This document shows positions 1 through 8,255 of a stretch of 64,000 bases of DNA, piece by piece. Numbering within the stretch: position 1 is the stretch's first letter; the number at the start of each line of letters is the position of its first letter. A program made the translations under genes and the position numbers. Origin of the DNA: Streptomyces sp. NBC_01296 (lineage in GTDB: Bacteria > Actinomycetota > Actinomycetes > Streptomycetales > Streptomycetaceae); NCBI RefSeq assembly GCF_035984415.1, contig NZ_CP130720.1, forward strand, positions 7,502,001 through 7,566,000, given 5' to 3'. The notes below the pieces were generated by a model. That model was not told the origin of the DNA. It saw only the letters and a program-made list of their open reading frames with translations, and searched no databases.

Positions 1-307
1 GGGAGGGGCCGAGGAACCGCCGGGCCTCGTCGGCCGCCGCCTCCAGGTGCTTCTCGACGAGTCCCGCCTGGCGTGCGGAGCCGTACCGCAGGCGCAGCCC
101 CTGGAGTGCGCGCCGCTCGGCCGGATTGCCTGAGGCCCCCGCGGCCCCGGGCAGTGCGGCATGCAGGACGAGCACCCCGCCGAGCGCCAACAGCCGCGCC
201 CCGAGCCGCCGCCGGCTCATCCCGCTCGCCGGCGTGCCCGCGCCCGGCGCTGCCGGCCCGCCCGGGCCGCCGCGGCGCGCCTCTTCGTCCCCCGTGTGCT
301 CCTCCAT
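1..307 (-). CDS. Secreted serine hydrolase (beta-lactamase-like), N-terminal fragment
   Basis: Partial gene that runs off the left edge; about 102 codons are visible. The start at 307 is fixed by an AGGAGG six bases upstream on the minus strand. The first 33 residues are charged and glycine/proline-rich. A second Met then begins SRRRLGARLLALGGVLVL followed by Ala-rich sequence, which looks like a signal peptide. The mature start (LRYGSARQAGLVEKHLEAAA) resembles the N-terminus of actinobacterial serine hydrolases of the class C beta-lactamase/esterase family. The SxxK and YxN catalytic motifs lie outside the window, so the enzyme assignment is inferred from the N-terminus only. The gene is divergent from the flavin oxidoreductase at 453. 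The palindrome at 393-409 sits 86 bp upstream of its start, so the two genes may share regulation. Confidence 0.5.
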   Translation of the reverse strand, partial: MEEHTGDEEARRGGPGGPAAPGAGTPASGMSRRRLGARLLALGGVLVLHAALPGAAGASGNPAERRALQGLRLRYGSARQAGLVEKHLEAAADEARRFLGPS

Positions 308-392
308 CAGCGGCCTCCTGTTCGCCGAGTCGGCTTCCCGAAGTATCTGCCCGCCGGCACGGCGGGCCCCGCACCGACCGGCCCGCAAAGAA

Positions 393-409
393 TCTGACGA
401 TGCATCAGA
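393..409. promoter_or_regulatory. Candidate operator, site 1 of the TCTGA-N7-TCAGA family
   Basis: TCTGACGATGCATCAGA, followed by AAA, ends 43 bp before the start of the flavin oxidoreductase. The arms TCTGA/TCAGA are perfectly inverted around a 7-base spacer. The same 17-bp architecture recurs at 17288-17304 and 30633-30649, always upstream of steroid or acyl-CoA genes. The size and symmetry fit a TetR-type dimer site. The regulator is unknown. Confidence 0.65.
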
Positions 410-452
410 AAACCTCTTCCCTCGGCCGCCGAGCTGCGGCATGCTGCCGCCC

Positions 453-1559
453 ATGGAGACGGAGCTGAGCAAGAAACTGGGAGTCGAGCACGCCATCTTC
501 GGCTTCACGCCCTTCCCGGCGGTCGCCGCGGCCATCACCCGCGCGGGTGGATTCGGCGTCCTCGGCGCCGTCCGCTACACCTCCCCCGACGACCTCAAAC
601 GCGACCTCGACTGGATGCAGGAGCACACCGACGGCAAGCCGTACGGCCTCGACGTCGTCATGCCCGCCAAGAAGGCCGTCGACGGCATCAGCGAGGCCGG
701 CATCGAGGCGATGATCCCGGCCGGCCACCGAGAGTTCGTGCGCGACACCCTCGCCAAGCACCACGTCCCCGAGCTCGCCGAGGGCGAGGCCTCCGGCTGG
801 CGGATCACCGGCTGGATGGAGCAGGTCGCCCGGGGCCAGCTCGACGTCGCCTTCGACTACCCCATCAAACTCCTGGCGAACGCCCTCGGTTCCCCGCCCG
901 CCGACGTCATCGCGCGCGCCCACGACCACGGCGTCCTCGTCGCCGCCCTCGCCGGCAGCGCCAAGCACGCCCGCCGCCACGCCGAAGCCGGCATCGACAT
1001 CGTCGTCGCCCAGGGCTACGAGGCCGGCGGCCACACCGGCGACATCGCCACCATGGTCCTGGTCCCCGAGATCGTCGAGGCCGTCGCCCCCCTCCCCGTC
1101 CTCGCCGCGGGCGGCATCGGCAGCGGCGAGCAGATCGCCGCCGGCCTGGCCCTCGGTGCCCAGGGCGCCTGGCTCGGCTCCCTCTGGCTCACCACCACCG
1201 AGGCGGACCTGCACTCCCGCGCGCTGACCGAGAAGCTCCTGGCCGCCGGATCCGGCGACACCGTCCGCTCCCGTGCCCTCACCGGCAAGCCCGCCCGTCA
1301 GCTCCGCACCGAGTGGACCGACGCCTGGGACGACCCGGACGGCCCCGGCGCGCTGCCGATGCCCCTGCAGGGGCTGCTGGTCGCCGAGGCCGTCTCCCGG
1401 ATCCAGAAGTACGAGGTCCAGCCGCTGCTCGGTACGCCCGTCGGCCAGATCGTCGGCCGGATGACCGCCGAACGCAGTGTCCAGGCCGTCTTCGACGAGC
1501 TCACCAGCGGCTTCGAGCGCGCCATCGACCGCATCAACCGCATCGCCGGCCGGGCCTGA
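453..1559 (+). CDS. NAD(P)H-dependent flavin oxidoreductase, nitronate monooxygenase family
   Basis: Predicted 368-residue TIM-barrel FMN enzyme of the nitronate monooxygenase/2-nitropropane dioxygenase family. Motifs seen are GGFGVLGAV near residue 32, QGYEAGGHTGD near 187, AAGGIGSG near 218 and GAWLGSLWL near 239; together they form the usual phosphate and flavin binding framework. I chose the ATG at 453 because METELSKKLGVEHAIFGF is the natural domain start. An in-frame ATG at 441 is possible, and the reading frame stays open further upstream without domain content. No strong ribosome site is visible. It lies 14 bp before an acyl-CoA synthetase, probably in one transcript, behind operator site 1. 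The substrate is unknown; its partner suggests oxidation of an acyl or steroid intermediate rather than nitronate. The sequence is not close to mycobacterial IpdC as I remember it. Confidence 0.85.
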   Translation: METELSKKLGVEHAIFGFTPFPAVAAAITRAGGFGVLGAVRYTSPDDLKRDLDWMQEHTDGKPYGLDVVMPAKKAVDGISEAGIEAMIPAGHREFVRDTLAKHHVPELAEGEASGWRITGWMEQVARGQLDVAFDYPIKLLANALGSPPADVIARAHDHGVLVAALAGSAKHARRHAEAGIDIVVAQGYEAGGHTGDIATMVLVPEIVEAVAPLPVLAAGGIGSGEQIAAGLALGAQGAWLGSLWLTTTEADLHSRALTEKLLAAGSGDTVRSRALTGKPARQLRTEWTDAWDDPDGPGALPMPLQGLLVAEAVSRIQKYEVQPLLGTPVGQIVGRMTAERSVQAVFDELTSGFERAIDRINRIAGRA

Positions 1560-1573
1560 GAGGCGTGATCAGC

Positions 1574-3163
1574 ATGAGCGACACGAGTGAGCAGCCCGCA
1601 TGGGGGTCCCCCCGGACAGAGTCCGGGGGAGGATTTTGGGCGCAGGCCGCCGCCGACCCCGAGCGCACCGTCCTCGTCACCCCCGAGGGGGAGGAGTGGA
1701 GCGCCGGCCGGCTGCACGCCGACGTCAACCGCCTCGTCCACGGACTGCGCGCCGCCGGTCTGGAGCAGGGCGACGTCTTCGCGGTCGTCCTGCCCAACGG
1801 CGTCGAGTTCATCGCCGCCTACCTCGCCGCCTCCCAGGCCGGGTTCTACCTCGTCCCGGTCAACCACCACCTCGTCGGCCCCGAGATCGCCTGGATCGTC
1901 TCCGACTCCGGTGCCAAGGTCCTCATCGCCCACGAGCGCTTCGCCGAAGCCGCCACCGCCGCGGCCGACGAGGCGGGCCTGCCCGCGAGCCACCGCTATG
2001 CCGTCGGAGCGGTCGCGGGCTTCCGCCCGTACGACCGACTCCTCGGCGGACGGCCCGCGACACCGCCCGACGGGCGCACGCTCGGCTGGGTCATGAACTA
2101 CACCTCCGGCACCACCGGGCGCCCGCGCGGCATCCGCCGCCCCCTGCCCGGCAAGCTCCCGGAGGAGACGCACCTCGGGGGCTTCCTCGGGATCTTCGGC
2201 ATCCGCCCGTTCGACGGCAACGTCCACCTGGTGTGCTCGCCGCTCTACCACACCGCCGTCCTCCAATTCGCCGGAGCCGCCCTGCACATCGGGCACCCGC
2301 TGGTCCTGATGGACCGCTGGACCCCGCAGGAGATGCTGCGGCTCATCGACGGCCACGCGTGCACGCACACCCACATGGTCCCGACGCAGTTCCACCGGCT
2401 GCTCGCGCTCCCGCAGGAGACGAAGGACGCGTACGACGTCTCCTCGATGCGGCACGCGATCCACGGGGCCGCGCCCTGCCCGGACCACGTCAAGCGGGCG
2501 ATGATCGACTGGTGGGGCACCTGCGTGGAGGAGTACTACGCGGCCAGCGAGGGCGGCGGCGCGTTCGCCACCGCCGAGGACTGGCTGAAGAAGCCCGGAA
2601 CGGTCGGCAAGGCCTGGCCGATCAGCGAGCTCGCCATCTTCGACGACGACGGCAACCGGCTGCCGCCCGGCGAACTCGGCACCGTCTACCTGAAGATGAA
2701 CACCGGCGGCTTCAGCTACCACAAGGACGAGGGCAAGACGAAGAAGAACCGCATCGGCGACTTCTTCACGGTGGGCGACCTCGGACTGATGGACGAGGAG
2801 GGGTACCTCTTCCTGCGCGACCGCAAGATCGACATGATCATCTCGGGCGGCGTGAACATCTACCCGGCCGAGATCGAGTCGGCCCTGCTCACCCATCCGG
2901 CGGTCGCCGACGCCGCCGCCTTCGGGATCCCGCACGCCGACTGGGGCGAGGAGGTGAAGGCGGTCATCGAACCGGCCGAGGGCTTCGTGGCCGGGGCCGC
3001 CCTCGCCGCGGAGATCCTGCACCACTGCGAGCGGCAGCTGGCCGGCTTCAAGCGGCCGAAGTCGGTCGACTTCATCGAGACGATGCCCCGCGACCCGAAC
3101 GGCAAGCTGTACAAGCGCAGGCTGCGCGATCCGTACTGGGAGGGCCGCGAGCGCGCGGTGTGA
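1574..3163 (+). CDS. Acyl-CoA synthetase (FadD-type, AMP-forming)
   Basis: Predicted 529-residue ligase that activates a carboxylic acid to its CoA thioester through an acyl-adenylate. The ATP-binding loop NYTSGTTGRPRG lies near residue 174, the A8 hinge ISGGVNIYPAEIES near 422, and the catalytic-lysine region PRDPNGKLYKRR near 505, so the enzyme looks complete. The ATG at 1574 is supported by GAGAGG ten bases upstream; the GTG at 1565 would be too close to it. The gene follows the flavin oxidoreductase by 14 bp. The sequence around HGAAPCP and EEYYAASEGGG resembles mycobacterial FadD4-like synthetases. Oddly, codons 11-20 are made of a palindromic repeat element (see 1600-1633), which gives an atypical N-terminus WGSPRTESGGGFW. 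Confidence 0.9.
   Translation: MSDTSEQPAWGSPRTESGGGFWAQAAADPERTVLVTPEGEEWSAGRLHADVNRLVHGLRAAGLEQGDVFAVVLPNGVEFIAAYLAASQAGFYLVPVNHHLVGPEIAWIVSDSGAKVLIAHERFAEAATAAADEAGLPASHRYAVGAVAGFRPYDRLLGGRPATPPDGRTLGWVMNYTSGTTGRPRGIRRPLPGKLPEETHLGGFLGIFGIRPFDGNVHLVCSPLYHTAVLQFAGAALHIGHPLVLMDRWTPQEMLRLIDGHACTHTHMVPTQFHRLLALPQETKDAYDVSSMRHAIHGAAPCPDHVKRAMIDWWGTCVEEYYAASEGGGAFATAEDWLKKPGTVGKAWPISELAIFDDDGNRLPPGELGTVYLKMNTGGFSYHKDEGKTKKNRIGDFFTVGDLGLMDEEGYLFLRDRKIDMIISGGVNIYPAEIESALLTHPAVADAAAFGIPHADWGEEVKAVIEPAEGFVAGAALAAEILHHCERQLAGFKRPKSVDFIETMPRDPNGKLYKRRLRDPYWEGRERAV
1600..1633. repeat. Short palindromic element inside the fadD coding start
   Basis: CCCCCGGAC-AGA-GTCCGGGGG forms a perfect 9-bp stem with a 3-base loop (1609-1629), flanked by GGGGG on the left and AGG on the right. 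G-run/C-run palindromes of this type are common between Streptomyces genes. Here the element lies in frame between codons 10 and 20 of the acyl-CoA synthetase and keeps the frame open. Confidence 0.6.
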
Positions 3164-3170
3164 GGTGCCT

Positions 3171-3207
3171 GCCCACGGGACCCGCGGTCCCGGGACCCGC
3201 CGTGGGC
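3171..3207 (+). terminator. Hairpin after acyl-CoA synthetase
   Basis: GCCCACGG (3171-3178) pairs with CCGTGGGC (3200-3207), with an inner GGACC/GGTCC helix. It begins 8 bp after the synthetase stop. There is no T-tract, as is usual in Streptomyces. Confidence 0.5.
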
Positions 3208-3371
3208 TGAACAGTGCAACCGTTCGGGCCGGCCGGGCTAACGGACGGCCGTGCCTCTGCGGGCGCGGGTGCGGTATTCGGTGAGATGGGCGGCGGGCCG
3301 GCCTGGTCCTTTCCATCTGCCCCCTCACCGCACCCCTCCGGCCGTACACGGCCCGGGGATGTGAGGAAACC

Positions 3372-4412
3372 ATGAACGCGAGTACCACCTCCCGCCGCTC
3401 CCGGCACCGGGCCCTGGCCGTCGCGGCCCTCACGGCGGCGGCCGTCACCGGCCAGCTGCTGGTCATGTCCCCGCTGGCCCAGGCGGACGGAGACCGAGCG
3501 GCCGACGCGAGCTCCGCCGCCAGGAAGCTGCTGGACCCGCCGCCGGGCCTCGACGAGCTCGTTCGGGGCGAAGACCCCCGCCACGAGGACGGCCCGCCAC
3601 CCGGGGGAGAGGAGTCGAAGCCGAGCGCGAAGCCGAAGCCGAAGGCCCCGCCGCACGGCGTACAGGAGTACACCAACGACGGGACCTTCGTACCCCCGCC
3701 GGGCGTGACCTCGGTGTTCATCCAGGCCTGGGGCGCGGGCGGTGGCGGCGCCGGTGGCGGTGGCGGCGGCAGCGGCACCAACGTCGGTTCCGGCGGCACC
3801 GGTGGCGGCGGCGGCGGTGGCCTCGCATGGTGCAGCATCCCGGTGAAGCCCGGGAAGTCGTACGTGGTCCTCGTCGGCGACGGCGGAACCGGCGGTACCG
3901 GTGGCGCCGGTGCCACGGGAGGAGGCCCCGGCGCAGCAGGCAACCCGGGCACTGCGGGCAGCGCCACCACCCTGGCCTCGCCCGGCGGAGACATCCTGGT
4001 CACCGCCGGCGGCGGTGGCGGCGGTGGCGGCGGCGGCGGTGGCGGGACCACCACCGACGGAGAGGACGGTACGCCCGGTACCGGCGGCACCGCCACCTGC
4101 CGCACCGGCGGTGTGACCCGACCCGGGGAGCCGGGCGGGCCCGGCGGCAGCGGCGGCGGTGTCGCGGACGGCATCATCGGCCTGCCCGACTTCGAGGGCC
4201 TCGGCGGGATCGGCGCGGCCGGTGGTGGCAGTGGCACCACGTCGGGCGGCAATGGCGGTTCGTCGACTCGCAGTGGCGACGGTACGCCGTCATCTTCTGG
4301 TAGTTCGCGCAGGCGTGCGGTGGCCGGCCGCGGATCCCGTAACGGGGCCCGCGGCCGGCCCGTACCGCCGATCGCGCAGCGGACCACGGCGCATGGCAGC
4401 GTGGGGGCATGA
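3372..4412 (+). CDS. Secreted glycine-rich protein, C-terminus apparently frameshifted
   Basis: Starts at an ATG preceded by GAGGAAA. The N-terminus has basic residues and a hydrophobic segment ending near LAQADG, which fits a signal peptide. A charged Lys/Pro-rich linker (about residues 55-95) follows, then the segment TNDGTFVPPPGVTSVFIQAWGAGGGG, which opens a glycine-rich beta domain with long Gly runs to about residue 300. The natural family ending appears in the next frame: inserting one base between 4282 and 4283 would read GDGYAVIFW and stop at 4303. In the sequence as given, the frame instead continues through low-complexity residues to 4412 and overlaps the antiporter start. So there is either a real one-base deletion or a sequence error. 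The role is unknown, probably an extracellular or cell-wall protein. Confidence 0.65.
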   Translation: MNASTTSRRSRHRALAVAALTAAAVTGQLLVMSPLAQADGDRAADASSAARKLLDPPPGLDELVRGEDPRHEDGPPPGGEESKPSAKPKPKAPPHGVQEYTNDGTFVPPPGVTSVFIQAWGAGGGGAGGGGGGSGTNVGSGGTGGGGGGGLAWCSIPVKPGKSYVVLVGDGGTGGTGGAGATGGGPGAAGNPGTAGSATTLASPGGDILVTAGGGGGGGGGGGGGTTTDGEDGTPGTGGTATCRTGGVTRPGEPGGPGGSGGGVADGIIGLPDFEGLGGIGAAGGGSGTTSGGNGGSSTRSGDGTPSSSGSSRRRAVAGRGSRNGARGRPVPPIAQRTTAHGSVGA

Positions 4413-5539
4413 GTACGACAGCCGGCAGGTCTTTCGTCACCGACTGGACCGTAGTGGTCCCGGTCATCGCGCTCATCGCGCTCGTCTTCAGCTGGGGACG
4501 CGATCTGCCCGGGTTCGCCGTGGCCCTGGTCGCCCTGTGCCTCGGGGGCGCGGTGCTGGCGGCCGTCCACCATGCCGAGGTCGTCGCCCACCGGGTGGGC
4601 GAACCCCTCGGCTCGCTCGTCCTGGCCGTCGCCGTCACCGTCATCGAAGTGGCCCTCATCGTCACCCTGATGGCCGACGGCGGCGACAAGACCGCCTCGC
4701 TCGCCAGGGACACCGTCTTCGCCGCCGTGATGATCACCTGCAACGGCATCGTCGGCCTGTCCCTGCTCGTCGGCGCCCTGCGCAACCGGGTCGCCGTCTT
4801 CAACGCCGAGGGTTCCGGTGCGGCGCTGGCCACCGTGGCGACCCTGGCCACCCTCAGCCTGGTCCTGCCGACGTTCACCACCAGCAAGCCGGGACCGGAG
4901 TTCTCCACCGCGCAACTGGTCTTCGCCGCCGTCGCCTCGCTCGCCCTGTACGGGCTGTTCATCGCCGTCCAGACGGTCCGCCATCGGGACTATTTCCTGC
5001 CGGTCGCCACCGAGGCGGGTACGAAGAAGGCCGACGGCTCCGGCGATGGCTCCGGCGACGGGGAGCACGCCGCGCCGCCCACCGCCCGCGCCGCGCTGGT
5101 CAGCCTCGGCCTGCTGCTGGTCGCCCTCGTCGCCGTGGTCGGCGACGCCAAGGCCGTCTCGCCCACCATCGAGACGGGCGTCGCCAAAGCGGGCCTGCCC
5201 AACGCCGTCGTCGGTGTGATCATCGCCCTGCTGGTGCTCGCCCCCGAGACCCTCGCCGCCGTCCGCGCCGCCCGCCGCGACCGCGTCCAGACCAGCCTCA
5301 ACCTGGCCTACGGCTCCGCCATCGCCAGCATCGGCCTGACCATCCCGGCCATCGCCCTCGCCACCATCTGGCTGTCGGGCCCGCTGCTGCTGGGCCTCGG
5401 GCCGATCCACATGGTGCTGCTCGCCCTGACCGTCGTCGTCAGCTCCCTCACCATCGCGCCCGGCCGCGCCACGCTGCTCCAGGGCGGCGTCCACCTCGTG
5501 CTGCTGGCCGCGTACCTGTTCCTCGCCGTCAGCCCCTGA
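4409..5539 (+). CDS. chaA: Calcium/proton antiporter, ChaA family
   Basis: Predicted 376-residue integral membrane protein with about ten or eleven hydrophobic segments. Two inverted-repeat signatures of the CaCA/ChaA exchangers are visible: GEPLGSLVLAVAVTVIEVAL near residue 64 and APETLAAVRAARRDRVQTSLN near 275, each with the acidic residue expected in the ion path. A hydrophilic loop rich in Gly, Asp and Ser (about 205-225) separates the two halves. The family exports Ca2+ or Na+ in exchange for protons across the cytoplasmic membrane. The start ATG lies inside the run-on end of the glycine-rich frame; if that frame ends at 4303, the antiporter has a normal 105-bp leader. No strong ribosome site is visible. 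It ends at a strong bidirectional hairpin. Confidence 0.88.
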   Translation: MSTTAGRSFVTDWTVVVPVIALIALVFSWGRDLPGFAVALVALCLGGAVLAAVHHAEVVAHRVGEPLGSLVLAVAVTVIEVALIVTLMADGGDKTASLARDTVFAAVMITCNGIVGLSLLVGALRNRVAVFNAEGSGAALATVATLATLSLVLPTFTTSKPGPEFSTAQLVFAAVASLALYGLFIAVQTVRHRDYFLPVATEAGTKKADGSGDGSGDGEHAAPPTARAALVSLGLLLVALVAVVGDAKAVSPTIETGVAKAGLPNAVVGVIIALLVLAPETLAAVRAARRDRVQTSLNLAYGSAIASIGLTIPAIALATIWLSGPLLLGLGPIHMVLLALTVVVSSLTIAPGRATLLQGGVHLVLLAAYLFLAVSP

Positions 5540-5545
5540 GCACCC

Positions 5546-5575
5546 CGGCGGGGCCGGAACGGTCCGGCCCCGCCG
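5546..5575. terminator. Bidirectional hairpin between chaA and acylase
   Basis: A perfect 13-bp stem, CGGCGGGGCCGGA (5546-5558) with its complement (5563-5575), closes a four-base ACGG loop. It sits between two convergent stop codons. Confidence 0.75.
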
Positions 5576-5589
5576 AGAACGGACGGAGG

Positions 5590-8091
5590 TCAGCGGCGCT
5601 CGCGCGGCCAGACCACCTTGAGCTGCGGCGAGGTGAGGATGTCCCGCTCGCAGAACCGCGAGGTCACCCACCGCTCCTGGGAGAACAGCCGGGTCTGGTC
5701 GGCGTAGTACGGCGAGGCCGGGTTCGACGACTGGCCGTACGTCAGCAGTGTGCGCGCCACCGGGCAGCGGCCGCCGTCCCAGCCGACCGCCTGGATGTGG
5801 CTGGAGCCGTGCACGACCTCCGGATAGCCCCCGGCGGCCGCGTTCCACGGCGCCTCGATCTTGTTCCACACGCCCAGTGCCTCGGTGCCGCCCGGCACCG
5901 GCAGCTTCTGCCCGCCGCGCACCACGAACTGGTGCGCGCCGAGCGGCGCGTCCAGGGCGATGCCCGCCGCCGTCAGCTCGGCCACCGTGTCCGCGAGGGC
6001 CCGTCCGATCCCGGGCGCCGCCTGGTTGAGCGTACGAGGGGTGCGTACGGGGTCGGCCGCAGAGAACGGCACCAGCCACAGGTCCTTGGCCGCCGTGCCC
6101 GCCGTCAGCTTGCGCCAGAACCGGTCGAAGAGCAGCGCGCCACGGCTGCCGGTGTCGGCCGTACGGTCCCAGCCCGCCAGTACCGCGCAGGCCGCCGAGA
6201 CGTCCACCGGCCGGCCGTCGCTCGCGGTGGCCGCGCCGCCGGGCAGGGCGGCGCAGGCCTTCGCCGCGTCGGCCGCGGCCAGGTCGCCGGCCGGGACCCG
6301 GTTCGCGAACTGCTGCTCCTGCAGGTCCGCCACGGTCAGCCCGCCCTTGGCGGCCATCGCCGCCACGTCCTGCACCGCGCCCCGGGTCCGCAGCGAACGC
6401 GTGGTGCCGAGGCTGCCCCAGATCCGCTCGTACCCGGTCAGCGGCCGGTCGGCATTGGCCAGCCAGGCGCTGTCGTTGGAGTTCTCGGCGTACGGGGCGT
6501 CGCGCAGCGTCGGCGCCTTCCCCGGGCCGAACACCCCCGGCTGCACCGCGTCCGGGTCCGAGCCGAGCGCGCAGTCGCCGCGCGCGCCGTCGAGGACCGC
6601 GAGCCCGGACGCCGGGTACGTGGCCCGGCCGAGCGGCGTGGAGCAGCGGGCGGCGAGCTCGTCGGTGATCCGGGGGAGCACCTGGGACTGGGTGAACAGC
6701 GTCCCGCCGGCGGAGTCCGCGGCGACCGTGTTGACCCAGGGCAGGCCCTGCGTGCGCTGCAGCGCGTCCTGGATCCCGGCGACCGTGCGGGCCTTGCCCA
6801 TGGCGAGGGCGGTGTCGGAGCCGCGCAGGTTCGCGGCGTTCGGGTCGTTCAGGGCGTACGCCGTGCCGGCCGTCCAGGGCAGCGGCAGGCCCGGGCCGAG
6901 GCCGGTGATCACGGGCCCGTAGCGGGTCCACCACTGGGTGCGGGTGACGGGATCGCCGCCCGCCACCGGGACGCTGACCGTCCGCCGCGTCATCTTCTCC
7001 GGCGTGCCGTCGACCAGATAGGCGGTCGGGTCGGCCGGGTCCAGGGTGAGCTGGTGCAGGTTGACGGGGGTGCCGGTGGCCACGGTGTGGCTCCAGGCCA
7101 CCTTCTCGTTGAAGCCGATGTTGACCACGGCGGTGCCCAGCAGGGAGCCGCCGGAGACGTTCAGCTCGCCGGGTATGGTCTGCTGCGACTGCCAGAACCG
7201 GCGGCCGCCCTGCCAGGGGTAGTGCGGGTTCCCGAGCAGCAGGCCGCTCCCGCTCGCGGTGGTGGATCCGCTGAACGCCACGGCGTTGGAGCCCATGTCG
7301 TAGCGGCCCGTGTCGAAGAAGGCCCGCGCGGCCTCGGCGGCTGCCGCCGGGTCGGCCGCGGCCGCAGGATCCGTACGGGCGACCCCGTCGGCCGCGGACT
7401 CCGTACGGGCGGCGGCCGCCGGGCCGGACGCCGCCCGGCCCGGCGGCTGCGCCGCGGCGATGTCGTCGACGGCGCGCCCCTGGCCGCCGAGCACGGAGAC
7501 GGCGAAGCCCCGGGAGGCCACGTCGAGGACGGTGACCGGGCGCACCCATGCGGCGCCCTTGCAGGCCGGGTCGGTGATCTTGTTCTGGGCGAGCCAGGCG
7601 TTGTACCCGGCGGCCCAGCCGCGCATCAGCTCCTTGAGGTCCCGGGTGGGGCCGGCCGGGGCGGGCGTGGCGAGGAGCTTCTCGACGGTGCCGGACTCCC
7701 GGACCCCCTTGAAGTACAGGTCGCTGGTGAGGTTCTTGCTCGCGGAGGAGAGCGAGCCGTCGGGCGCCGCGTCGGCTCCGAACCGGCGCGAGCGCTCGCC
7801 GGCCACGGTCACGAACCCGTCGGCGAGCACACAGACCTGGTCGGCGGCCTGGGCCCAGCCGGTGCCGAAGCCGAGGTGCGCGTAGTCCTGGGCCAGGATG
7901 TGGGGGATGCCGTTCTCGGTGTACCGGATGACGGCGGACAGGCCGCCGCCGGAGGGCCCGTGGTCGGCGGCGGCCGTCGCGGCCGAGGCCTGTGGCACCG
8001 CTGCCGTGACGGCGAGCAGGGCGGCGCCGGTGAGCGCGGCGCGCCGGAGCAGCGGGCGGGTGCGGCAGTATCCATCAAGAAAGCGCAACAT
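5590..8091 (-). CDS. Secreted penicillin acylase-family hydrolase (AHL or lipopeptide acylase type)
   Basis: Predicted 833-residue N-terminal-nucleophile hydrolase made as a precursor and cut into alpha and beta chains. A signal peptide (LLRRAALTGAALLAVTAAV then AAA) follows the start at 8091. The alpha chain contains YTENGIPHILAQDYAHLGFGTGWAQAADQ, typical of the family. An Ala-rich linker (about residues 225-260) precedes YDMG-SNAVAF near residue 267, where Ser would become the catalytic N-terminus of the beta chain. GNPHYPW, just after it, is also conserved. Relatives include Streptomyces AhlM and cyclic lipopeptide acylases, which cleave the fatty acyl amide of homoserine lactones or lipopeptides. 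The start is uncertain: GGGAGG is only one base from the ATG at 8091, and the frame is open to 8190. It is divergent from a FadD gene, which could recycle released acyl chains (inference). Confidence 0.85.
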   Translation of the reverse strand: MLRFLDGYCRTRPLLRRAALTGAALLAVTAAVPQASAATAAADHGPSGGGLSAVIRYTENGIPHILAQDYAHLGFGTGWAQAADQVCVLADGFVTVAGERSRRFGADAAPDGSLSSASKNLTSDLYFKGVRESGTVEKLLATPAPAGPTRDLKELMRGWAAGYNAWLAQNKITDPACKGAAWVRPVTVLDVASRGFAVSVLGGQGRAVDDIAAAQPPGRAASGPAAAARTESAADGVARTDPAAAADPAAAAEAARAFFDTGRYDMGSNAVAFSGSTTASGSGLLLGNPHYPWQGGRRFWQSQQTIPGELNVSGGSLLGTAVVNIGFNEKVAWSHTVATGTPVNLHQLTLDPADPTAYLVDGTPEKMTRRTVSVPVAGGDPVTRTQWWTRYGPVITGLGPGLPLPWTAGTAYALNDPNAANLRGSDTALAMGKARTVAGIQDALQRTQGLPWVNTVAADSAGGTLFTQSQVLPRITDELAARCSTPLGRATYPASGLAVLDGARGDCALGSDPDAVQPGVFGPGKAPTLRDAPYAENSNDSAWLANADRPLTGYERIWGSLGTTRSLRTRGAVQDVAAMAAKGGLTVADLQEQQFANRVPAGDLAAADAAKACAALPGGAATASDGRPVDVSAACAVLAGWDRTADTGSRGALLFDRFWRKLTAGTAAKDLWLVPFSAADPVRTPRTLNQAAPGIGRALADTVAELTAAGIALDAPLGAHQFVVRGGQKLPVPGGTEALGVWNKIEAPWNAAAGGYPEVVHGSSHIQAVGWDGGRCPVARTLLTYGQSSNPASPYYADQTRLFSQERWVTSRFCERDILTSPQLKVVWPRERR

Positions 8092-8171
8092 GCCTCCCAA
8101 GTAGCCTGCGGATGGGCGTGGTTGCCCGTGGAACAGGCGGTGCTTGCGTGCCCCCACACTCATGCAGGCGG

Positions 8172-8188
8172 CCTGATGATCTGTCAAC
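8172..8188. promoter_or_regulatory. Degenerate relative of the TCTGA-N7-TCAGA operator (weak)
   Basis: CCTGATGATCTGTCAAC keeps CTGA and TCA at the right spacing but differs at both outer arm ends. It ends 67 bp before the FadD start at 8256, close to the 64-bp distance of site 2 from its gene. It may be chance. Confidence 0.2.
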
Positions 8189-8255
8189 ATCCCGTTCGGT
8201 ACCCCGGTTGTGCCGGTTCTTGACCCCGGCCGTCGGCGGAGACGAGGATCACGCC

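Noticed and set aside
126..452. N-terminal extension of the flavin oxidoreductase frame
   Set aside because: The extra 109 residues are Pro/Ala/Arg-rich and overlap the divergent serine hydrolase gene, which has its own ribosome site.
453..1559. Identification of the flavin oxidoreductase as IpdC of ring C/D steroid degradation
   Set aside because: The protein is in the same broad family, but its sequence differs too much from IpdC as I remember it; only the broad family is supported.
1298..7549. Very long open frame on the minus strand (about 2080 codons), and other long antisense frames across the window
   Set aside because: They run antisense to well-supported genes and have compositions typical of shadows in GC-rich DNA (Arg/Pro/Gly/Ala-rich without domains).
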